From contig JAFQRL010000002.1 of assembly GCA_017410065.1 (NCBI GenBank), positions 62,001 through 126,000 on the forward strand: 64,000 nt of DNA, read 5' to 3'. The stretch comes from Clostridia bacterium (GTDB taxonomy: Bacteria > Bacillota > Clostridia > Oscillospirales > CAG-272). Shown piece by piece: positions 25,793-32,495 of the stretch; within the stretch, counting starts at the first letter, position 1; the number at the start of each line of letters is the position of its first letter. Position numbers and translations under genes: made by a program. The notes below the pieces were generated by a model. It had not been told where the DNA came from. It searched no databases and saw only the letters and a program-made list of their open reading frames with translations.

Positions 25793-27751
25793 TTATGCAA
25801 GCTCGGTCTTGCCCGTGTATAGCTCGTAATATCTTCCGCCCATAGCGATAAGATCGTCGTGATCTCCGCGCTCTATTATTTCGCCCTGCTCAAGCACCAT
25901 AATCGCATTTGCGTTGCGAACGGTCGAAAGCCTGTGCGCAATAACGAAGGTCGTTCTGTCCTTCATAAGTCTGTCCATACCGTGCTCGATATGCCGCTCG
26001 GTTCTTGTATCAACCGAGGACGTTGCCTCATCAAGCACAAGTATCGGTGCCTTGGAAATAGCGGCACGAGCGATATTCAGAAGCTGTCTTTGTCCCTGAG
26101 AAAGATTGGCTCCGTCGCCCTCAAGCACAGTATCGTAGCCGTGCTCAAGCCTCATAATGAAGCTATGCGCGCTTGCGGTCTTTGCGGCGGCAACAACCTC
26201 CTCGTCTGTGGCATCAAGCCTGCCATAGCGGATATTCTCTCTAACCGTGCCTGTGAAAAGGTGAGTGTCCTGAAGCACCATCGCGATATTTTTTCTTAAA
26301 AAGTCTCTGCTATATTCCTTGATAGGTCTTCCGTCAATGGTTATAGTTCCGCTTTCAATGTCATAAAAACGGTTGAGAAGGTTGGTAACGGTTGTCTTGC
26401 CCGCTCCCGTTGATCCGACGAAGGCAATCTTCTGCCCGGGCTTTGCGTATAGCGAGATGTTCTTAAGAACCGTCTTTTCGGGAGTGTAGCCGAAGCTTAC
26501 GTCCTCAAGAATAACGTGGCCCTTGATCTTATCGGTAGAAGCTCCTTCAACGTCTGCGACCTCGGGCTCCTCATCCATAACCTTAAACACACGCTCAGCG
26601 CCGGCAAGTGCCGCAAAGAAGGTGGAGACCTGCATAGAAAGCTGGTTTATCGGCATTGAGAATTGCTTTGAATAGTTCGCAAACGCAGTAAGCTCTCCCG
26701 GAGTAAAGCCTGTGAAGAATATGAGAATACCTCCAACGCCAAGTGTTACCGCATAGGAAATCAGGCTGATATTATGCATAATCGGGCCTGTAACTCCACC
26801 CCAGAACTGTGCCTTCTGCTGTTTTTCGCGAAGGTCCTCATTGATAAGCTCCATCTCGTCTATACATTCATCCTCGTGGTTGAACACCTTGATGACCTTC
26901 TGACCGCTTATTGTCTCCTCAATATATCCGTTTACTGCTCCGAGTGCCGCCTGCTGCGCACCGTAATACTTGGAGGAATTTTTACCGATAACGCCAACGG
27001 CGAAAATAAGCAGAGGAACGAAAAGCACTGTTATAAGCGTGAGCCAGATATTCGTTGTTATCATAAAGATAAACGTTCCCGTGAGACTTATAACACCGCT
27101 GACGATAGAGGTCAGGGAGTTATTAAGCATAACGTCTATATTATCAACGTCATTGGTAAAGCGGGACATAATCTCACCTGTTGGGTGAGAATCGAAATAT
27201 CTGACAGGAAGCGTTTGAAGCTTCTTGAAAAGATCGTCTCTTATCGCCTGTATGGAATTCTGCGACACCGAAAGCATAAGCCTCGACTGAATATAGCTTC
27301 CGAATGCAGAGATACAGTACACCGTACCAAGCACGATGAGTCCGCAAACAACGTAGACCGTGACTGCCGCGACAGAATTCCCCATAATTTTTGCAATAAG
27401 AGGGGTTGAAACGAGAGCCTCTATCAAGCCGTCCGCCATCATTGCCATAGGGCTTGGTGATTGCACCATAGACGGATCAACGACCTTTGCTATGCGGTTG
27501 ATGATCGGCACCGTAAGGTATCCGCCAAAGAGCGAAGAAACGGTTGTGAGAATCATACAGATGAAAACGAGAATAAGTCTTCCCTTGTATCTGCCAACGT
27601 AGGAAAGGAGGCGGGATACTGTCTTTCCGATGTTTTTCGGTTTTCCCTTTGCTCTGGGTCCGGGTCCTCTGCCTGGTCCGCCGCCTCGAAGAGAGGTTCC
27701 GTGAGAGGTGCTGTTATAGCGTTTTCTTAATTCATCCAGCGACCTTGCCAT
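25793..27751 (-). CDS. ABC exporter half-transporter with consensus Walker B (second subunit of a heterodimer)
   Basis: The 652-residue protein has an N-terminal Gly/Arg/Pro-rich tail (RGGGPGRGPGPRAKGKPKN, about 20-40), six transmembrane helices (about 60-370) and a nucleotide-binding domain: Walker A GSTGAGKTT near 455, Walker B LVLDEATS near 580 and H-loop IAHRLS near 611. The signature motif is LSQGQ rather than LSGGQ. Together with the neighbour this gives one consensus and one degenerate ATP site, as in TM287/288-type exporters. ATG 27751 was chosen because GGAGGAG precedes it; it overlaps the upstream gene by 20 bases. Drug or lipid export is likely, but the substrate is unknown. Confidence 0.9.
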   Translation of the reverse strand: MARSLDELRKRYNSTSHGTSLRGGGPGRGPGPRAKGKPKNIGKTVSRLLSYVGRYKGRLILVFICMILTTVSSLFGGYLTVPIINRIAKVVDPSMVQSPSPMAMMADGLIEALVSTPLIAKIMGNSVAAVTVYVVCGLIVLGTVYCISAFGSYIQSRLMLSVSQNSIQAIRDDLFKKLQTLPVRYFDSHPTGEIMSRFTNDVDNIDVMLNNSLTSIVSGVISLTGTFIFMITTNIWLTLITVLFVPLLIFAVGVIGKNSSKYYGAQQAALGAVNGYIEETISGQKVIKVFNHEDECIDEMELINEDLREKQQKAQFWGGVTGPIMHNISLISYAVTLGVGGILIFFTGFTPGELTAFANYSKQFSMPINQLSMQVSTFFAALAGAERVFKVMDEEPEVADVEGASTDKIKGHVILEDVSFGYTPEKTVLKNISLYAKPGQKIAFVGSTGAGKTTVTNLLNRFYDIESGTITIDGRPIKEYSRDFLRKNIAMVLQDTHLFTGTVRENIRYGRLDATDEEVVAAAKTASAHSFIMRLEHGYDTVLEGDGANLSQGQRQLLNIARAAISKAPILVLDEATSSVDTRTERHIEHGMDRLMKDRTTFVIAHRLSTVRNANAIMVLEQGEIIERGDHDDLIAMGGRYYELYTGKTELA

Positions 27752-29495
27752 TTTCTTCTCCTCCCTTCTTATCCATCTGTGAATAGTAGATTTCGCCGTA
27801 TTCTGCGTTAGACTCAAGCAGTTCGTCGTGATTGCCGATTCCCGTGATCCTGCCGTCGTTCATTACGATGATCATATCTGCCTCACGGACAGAGCTGATC
27901 CTTTGAGCAATGATTATCTTGGTACATCCGGGAAGATCTGTTCTGAACGCCTCCCTGATCTGCGCCTCGGTTGCGGTATCAACCGCGCTTGTCGAGTCAT
28001 CAAGAATAAGTATTTTAGGCTTCTTTATCAAAGCTCTTGCAATGCAAAGCCTCTGCTTCTGTCCGCCCGAAAGGTTAAGTCCGCCCTTATCAAGAACCGT
28101 GTCGTACCCATCCTTGAAGGTTGAAACGAACTTATCCGCAGCCGAGTGAGTTGCCGCCGTCTTGATCTCGTCGTCCGATGCCTCCATATCTCCCCAGCGA
28201 AGATTTTCCGCAATAGTGCCCGAGAAAAGAAGATTCTTCTGAAGCACCATACCGATGCCGTCGCGAAGGCTGACAAGAGAGTAATCCTTTACGTTCACAC
28301 CGTCAACGAGTACCTCGCCCGAATCAACGTCGTAGAGCCTCGGTATCATTGAAACGAGAGTTGTCTTTCCGCAGCCTGTTGAGCCGATTATACCGACGGT
28401 TGCACCCGCGGGGATCTTAAGGTCGATATTTTCAAGCACGGGCTCCTCGCTATTCTTATAGTAGCGGAAGCTAACGTTCTTAAATTCAATCTCGCCTTTG
28501 CTGATAGTCCTATCGGGATCAGCCCCCTCGCTGTTCTTTATATCGATCTTCTCATCAAGCACCTCGCAAATTCTCTTGCCCGAGGCAAGTGCGCGGGACG
28601 TGTTCATAAGCAGGAACGTTACCATCATAAGGGAAGAGAGGATCTGCGTTGTGTAGGTTATAAATGCGCTGAGGTCGCCGACCTTCATTCCTGTGGAGGC
28701 ATCAAGCACCATTCCGTGGCCAAACCAGATAACGGCAATAACGGTCGCATACATAAATATGGTCATTACAGGACCCATATAGATCATTATTTTGACAGCG
28801 CGCATACCGGAATCCTTAAGATCCTTGTTGTCTCTCTCGAACTTATCGTTTTCAAAGTCCTCTCTCACAAAGGACTTCACAACTCTCACGTTCGTGACGT
28901 TCTCGCGCACCGTAGAATTGAGCTTATCGATCTTCTTCTGCATAATATTAAAGCGCGGGAAGCTCACCTTTATGAGAATGAGTATAACTATTATCATAAG
29001 AGGCATCGTCACGCCGAGGATCACCGATAAAGTGGGGTTGAGTGATATCGCCATAATAATGCCGCCGATGAACATACCGGGTGATCTGAGTGCCATACGA
29101 AGCAGCATATTAACGAAATTCTGAAGCTGTGTGACGTCGTTTGTCATTCTTGTGACAAGCGAGCCCGTTGAGAATTTATCTATATTTGAGAACGAGAAAT
29201 CCTGCACCTTTGCATAAACGTCTCGCCTCAGATCAGCGGCAAAGTTTACCGATGCCTTTGAGCCAAAGAAAGCGCCCGCAACACCGCCTGTCATCATAAG
29301 AAGCACTATTCCAACAAGTATCGCCGCATAGCCAATGCTGAGACCCGGCGTCAGAGTGCCGTCAAGTCCTGCGTTAATGATCTTCGCAAGAATAAGCGGC
29401 ATAAACATCTCGCCAACGACCTCAACTATCATTCCGAGCGGTCCCAGAATAAATGAGGAAAGGTAGGGCTTCACGTATTTAAACCATCTTCTCAT
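27732..29495 (-). CDS. ABC exporter half-transporter with degenerate catalytic residues (first subunit of a heterodimer)
   Basis: The 587-residue protein has six transmembrane helices (about 15-320) and a nucleotide-binding domain with Walker A GSTGCGKTT near 378, a canonical signature LSGGQKQR near 485 and Walker B LILDDSTS near 506. The catalytic Glu is replaced by Asp and the H-loop reads IAQRIS, with Gln in place of His. These changes are those of the degenerate half in heterodimeric exporters. ATG 29495 follows GGGAG, whereas a longer frame upstream runs through the marR gene. It overlaps marR by 17 bases. Confidence 0.9.
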   Translation of the reverse strand: MRRWFKYVKPYLSSFILGPLGMIVEVVGEMFMPLILAKIINAGLDGTLTPGLSIGYAAILVGIVLLMMTGGVAGAFFGSKASVNFAADLRRDVYAKVQDFSFSNIDKFSTGSLVTRMTNDVTQLQNFVNMLLRMALRSPGMFIGGIIMAISLNPTLSVILGVTMPLMIIVILILIKVSFPRFNIMQKKIDKLNSTVRENVTNVRVVKSFVREDFENDKFERDNKDLKDSGMRAVKIMIYMGPVMTIFMYATVIAVIWFGHGMVLDASTGMKVGDLSAFITYTTQILSSLMMVTFLLMNTSRALASGKRICEVLDEKIDIKNSEGADPDRTISKGEIEFKNVSFRYYKNSEEPVLENIDLKIPAGATVGIIGSTGCGKTTLVSMIPRLYDVDSGEVLVDGVNVKDYSLVSLRDGIGMVLQKNLLFSGTIAENLRWGDMEASDDEIKTAATHSAADKFVSTFKDGYDTVLDKGGLNLSGGQKQRLCIARALIKKPKILILDDSTSAVDTATEAQIREAFRTDLPGCTKIIIAQRISSVREADMIIVMNDGRITGIGNHDELLESNAEYGEIYYSQMDKKGGEENGKVAG

Positions 29496-29973
29496 TGTTG
29501 TTTTTCTCCCTTCCGTTACACAAAGCTTGAGGATATTCCCCAGCCTGCCTGCGAATATTTTCCTGAAGCTTTTCAAGGCATCTTATGTAGATTGAAAGCT
29601 CTTCTTCCGAAAAGCCGTCAAACATAGATATATCAACCTCGCTGAACTTCTTTCTTGTTAATTCAACGAGCTCCCTTCCCTTTTCGGTTATCTTAAGCTC
29701 GTTGTATCTGTTGTCCTGTCCCATCGTCCTCTCAACGAAGCCGTCGCGCTCGATCTTTTTCAGCGCACCCGTAACGGCGGCAGGTGTGATATCCAGATGC
29801 TCTGCAAGCTCTTTTTGAGACGGTAGCTTACCGTGCCTTGCCAAACGCATCAGTATTCTGTGTTGGGTGCGATGTATTCCGATATCCCGAACTCTGCTGT
29901 CGATAAGCGCCCTATGCATATGATCCGTGCGTATCATCATATCAACAGCCTGGGAAAGCTTTGCTGCTCGCAT
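29479..29973 (-). CDS. MarR-family transcriptional regulator
   Basis: The 164-residue protein has the MarR winged helix: recognition region KELAEHLDITPAAVTGALKKIE near 75, and wing DGFVERTMGQDNRYNELKITEKG near 98. ATG 29973 is preferred over an in-frame ATG 12 bases upstream because GGAGG (29979-29983) precedes it. It is the first gene of the exporter operon and probably represses it: a 24-base palindrome lies across its own promoter. The inducer is unknown. Confidence 0.9.
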   Translation of the reverse strand: MRAAKLSQAVDMMIRTDHMHRALIDSRVRDIGIHRTQHRILMRLARHGKLPSQKELAEHLDITPAAVTGALKKIERDGFVERTMGQDNRYNELKITEKGRELVELTRKKFSEVDISMFDGFSEEELSIYIRCLEKLQENIRRQAGEYPQALCNGREKNNNEKMV

Positions 29974-30003
29974 TATATCCTCCATATAAAATGATTTAGC
30001 TCT

Positions 30004-30027
30004 TAATAATTAACCACTTAATTATTA
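30004..30027. promoter_or_regulatory. Palindromic operator for the MarR regulator
   Basis: TAATAATTAA (30004-30013) and TTAATTATTA (30018-30027) are perfect 10-base inverted repeats around CCAC. The site overlaps the -10 box and the expected transcript start of the marR-exporter operon. Confidence 0.7.
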
Positions 30028-30052
30028 TACTGTCAAGTAAGCATTAAGTCAA
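30024..30052 (-). promoter_or_regulatory. SigA-type promoter of the marR-ABC exporter operon
   Basis: On the minus strand: TTGACT (30047-30052), 17-base spacer, TATAAT (30024-30029). Confidence 0.75.
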
Positions 30053-30100
30053 TGGAATACCTTGTTTTTTTACAAAAAATACACAAATATAAAAATCCCC

Positions 30101-30129
30101 TTGCAATCGGCTTTGATAAATGGTAAAAT
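30101..30129 (+). promoter_or_regulatory. SigA-type promoter of the NUDIX gene
   Basis: TTGCAA (30101-30106), 17-base spacer, TAAAAT (30124-30129) with TGG before the -10; the ATG is 23 bases downstream. Confidence 0.6.
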
Positions 30130-30151
30130 AAAGTAGAAAGGATAAGAAAAA

Positions 30152-30610
30152 ATGCTTAACACAACTCTTTGCTATATTGAGCAGAACGGCTCATATCTTA
30201 TGATACATCGCATCAAGAAAAAGAATGATATGAATAAGGATAAATGGATCGGCGTCGGCGGTAAGCTTGAGGCGGGTGAGTCGCCTCACGACTGCGCAAG
30301 GCGCGAGGTCCTCGAGGAATGCGGTGTATATCCAAAGGACCTTAAATATCGCGGTGTCGTTACCTTCGTTTCTAATGAATTCGGCACGGAGTATATGCAT
30401 CTTTTCACCGCAAGCGGATATGATGGAGAAATAAACTACGATTGCAACGAGGGCAAGCTTGAGTGGGTTGAAAAATCAAAGGTGCGGGAGCTGCCGATTT
30501 GGGAAGGAGACAAAATATTCTTCGATCTTTTGGATAAGGGCTCTCCATTCTTTTCTTTGAAGCTCATCTATGAGGGCGACCGCCTCGTTTTTCACACCGT
30601 CGAATATTAA
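30152..30610 (+). CDS. NUDIX hydrolase, MutT/8-oxo-dGTP diphosphatase-like
   Basis: The 152-residue protein has a complete Nudix box starting at GGKLEAGES near residue 36 and ending REVLEECGV, with the REUxEE core intact, so it should be an active Mg2+-dependent pyrophosphohydrolase. The start MLNTTLCYIEQNGSYLMIHR is typical of the 8-oxo-dGTP/oxidised nucleotide-sanitising group, but substrate assignment in this family from sequence alone is unreliable. It is monocistronic, converging on the phosphatase gene through a shared terminator. Confidence 0.85.
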   Translation: MLNTTLCYIEQNGSYLMIHRIKKKNDMNKDKWIGVGGKLEAGESPHDCARREVLEECGVYPKDLKYRGVVTFVSNEFGTEYMHLFTASGYDGEINYDCNEGKLEWVEKSKVRELPIWEGDKIFFDLLDKGSPFFSLKLIYEGDRLVFHTVEY

Positions 30611-30613
30611 ATA

Positions 30614-30658
30614 AAATGCAGAGTCAGACCTTCATTGAAGACCTACGGCTCTGCATTT
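30614..30658. terminator. Bidirectional terminator between the NUDIX and phosphatase genes
   Basis: AAATGCAGAG (30614-30623) pairs perfectly with CTCTGCATTT (30649-30658); AT-rich tails lie on both sides. Confidence 0.7.
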
Positions 30659-30680
30659 CATTTTAATTTGAGTATATTTT

Positions 30681-31034
30681 CTATTCTTTAGCAAATGATA
30701 AAAGCTTTGCAATTTTTGATTTTGGATCGCTCGGAAAATAACGGAAAATATTTCGCATATTCCGCTCGTCCATCAGTGCAAAAACATCGTATTTATCATA
30801 ATCAGCAGGCGATAGCAAGGTCGCTTCTCTTTTACTGTACGGCACTCCGTGACGGTAAAGCTCACTGGCGGCGGGTGGATATATCGGGCTGCCGTATTCC
30901 TCGGGGCTCGTGGCAGATGAGGCTATCAGATAATCCCCATCAAGCCCAAGATCGGAAACTATTTTCTTTGTTATAAATTCAGCCATCGGACTTCTGCAAA
31001 TATTTCCGTGGCACACAAACATTATTCTATACAT
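30681..31034 (-). CDS. Truncated low-molecular-weight protein-tyrosine phosphatase
   Basis: The 117-residue protein starts with the P-loop of the family, FVCHGNICRS near residue 6, giving the Cys nucleophile and Arg. It follows the family fold to KSKIAKLLSFAKE and then stops. Full proteins are about 150 residues, and the missing C-terminal part normally carries the DPYY-type loop with the general-acid Asp. The shared terminator begins 23 bases after the stop, so the tail appears deleted rather than interrupted by one mutation. Either a crippled gene or an unusual short form; I favour loss of function. It is third in a trmL-sfsA-phosphatase run. Confidence 0.75.
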   Translation of the reverse strand: MYRIMFVCHGNICRSPMAEFITKKIVSDLGLDGDYLIASSATSPEEYGSPIYPPAASELYRHGVPYSKREATLLSPADYDKYDVFALMDERNMRNIFRYFPSDPKSKIAKLLSFAKE

Positions 31035-31073
31035 TCCCTCGCCTCAATTCTGCCTTTGTTTTTTAGTCGTATT

Positions 31074-31769
31074 TTATAATATTATGTCGATAGGCTGATC
31101 AATGATCATTTCGTTATCGGTTATCCTCGAGTCATAGCACAGGAGCCTCACTCCGCTATTGGCGGCCACGGAAAGAGCCTCTCCGAATTCGGGGTGAGTT
31201 TCCGTATTTGGCTTAAAGCAATGCATCCCCTTCATCTGAATAACGAACAGTACGGCACATCCCCATCCTTCGCGTGCAAGAGAGGAAAGCTCTCTCAGGT
31301 GCTTAACTCCGCGCTCTGTCGGTGCATCGGGAAACAAAGCCTCCCCATCCACCTCAAGGGTCACTCCCTTTACCTCAAGATAAGTCGTTTTATCATTCTC
31401 ATAAATTGCGAAGTCAAATCGCGATCCTCCAACCGTCACCTCTCTGCGGATCTTCGCCCCCTCCGAAAACAGTCCCGATTTTGGAAGCCATTCGGCTACC
31501 GCCTCGTTAGGTGCCTGTGAGTCCATATTGATAAGGATCTTTCTGCCGTCCTCTGTTCTCTTTTCAACTGCAACAAGATCGTACCTCGTTTTTCTGTTTT
31601 TCCCCTGGGGCTCGTCAAGATAAACAACCGCTCCCTCCACGAGCAGCTCCTTGCATCTGCCTGTATTTTTCACGTGTGCCACAACGGTCTCGCCATCAAG
31701 CTTCGCGTGAGCAATAAATCTGTTCGGGCGTTCTATGAAGACCGCCTTTTTAATATTTGTGTATTTCAT
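31074..31769 (-). CDS. sfsA: SfsA family DNA/RNA nuclease
   Basis: The 231-residue protein matches SfsA along its length: N-terminal RPNRFIAHAKLDGE, VKNTGRCKELL near 34, the nuclease-like core DFAIYENDKTTYLEVKGVTLE near 118 with acidic residues and Lys of a PD-(D/E)XK fold, and FPDAPTERGVKHLREL near 146. It was first named for effects on maltose genes in E. coli and is now regarded as a nuclease-fold protein of unclear role. It lies 30 bases downstream of trmL. Confidence 0.9.
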   Translation of the reverse strand: MKYTNIKKAVFIERPNRFIAHAKLDGETVVAHVKNTGRCKELLVEGAVVYLDEPQGKNRKTRYDLVAVEKRTEDGRKILINMDSQAPNEAVAEWLPKSGLFSEGAKIRREVTVGGSRFDFAIYENDKTTYLEVKGVTLEVDGEALFPDAPTERGVKHLRELSSLAREGWGCAVLFVIQMKGMHCFKPNTETHPEFGEALSVAANSGVRLLCYDSRITDNEMIIDQPIDIIL

Positions 31770-31799
31770 CGTGCGATATTCCTTGTGCTATGTAAGAAG

Positions 31800-32267
31800 C
31801 TATTTCAAGCCTTCAAAGCCGTGTTGCCTCAGCACCTCGTAAACCGCTATGGCAACCGCGTTTGAAAGGTTAAGGCAACGGAGAGTGGGTCTCATAGGGA
31901 TACGTACAGTACGATCGGCGTTTGCCGACGTGATCTCTGCGGGAAGGCCTGTCGTCTCTCTGCCAAAAATGAGATAAACGTTATCGGGATATTCGACCTC
32001 CGAATAGGATCTTTCGGTGTGGGAGGTGAAATAATATGCTGTTATATTCGGGTTTTGCTTCAAAAATTCGTCGTAGCTATCGTAATAATAAATATCAAGC
32101 TTATCCCAATAATCAAGCCCTGCTCGCTTAAGCGTCCTATCGGAAATTTCAAATCCGAAAGGTCGGATAAGATGCAGAGCCGCACCCGTTACAGCCGCCG
32201 TGCGTGATATATTACCCGTGTTTTGAGGTATCTCGGGAGAAAATAAAACTATATTGATCTTCGGCAT
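31800..32267 (-). CDS. trmL: tRNA (cytidine(34)-2'-O)-methyltransferase TrmL
   Basis: The 155-residue SPOUT methyltransferase modifies the wobble position of certain leucine tRNAs. The characteristic start is INIVLFSPEIPQNTGNISRT, the knot region contains LIFGRETTGLP near 99, and the C-terminal SAM site has RIPMRPTLRCLNLSNAVAIAVYE. ATG 32267 is chosen because it begins the conserved domain; 20 further upstream codons in frame show no homology. The ribosome binding site is weak. It heads the trmL-sfsA-phosphatase group. Confidence 0.93.
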   Translation of the reverse strand: MPKINIVLFSPEIPQNTGNISRTAAVTGAALHLIRPFGFEISDRTLKRAGLDYWDKLDIYYYDSYDEFLKQNPNITAYYFTSHTERSYSEVEYPDNVYLIFGRETTGLPAEITSANADRTVRIPMRPTLRCLNLSNAVAIAVYEVLRQHGFEGLK

Positions 32268-32414
32268 AAGAGCTCTCTCTTTCGATCTTAACTTTTTACC
32301 ATTATATTTTATCACACACTTCGGCAAATTTCAAGCAAAAGAGATAATTAATCGGCTTGATTAGCTTCGCCCGGAAGTTTTTTCAAACTTTTCTTATTAA
32401 TTTACAATTTTTTA

Positions 32415-32443
32415 TTTATTTTTTATTTTAAATATGATATAAT
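32415..32443 (+). promoter_or_regulatory. Extended -10 promoter of secA
   Basis: TGA followed by TATAAT (32438-32443) with a poor -35 (TTTATT, 32415-32420) at 17 bases. Confidence 0.5.
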
Positions 32444-32495
32444 GTTATGATGAGAACGAATATACGGTCTTCGGACACCGAAAGGATATAGAAAA

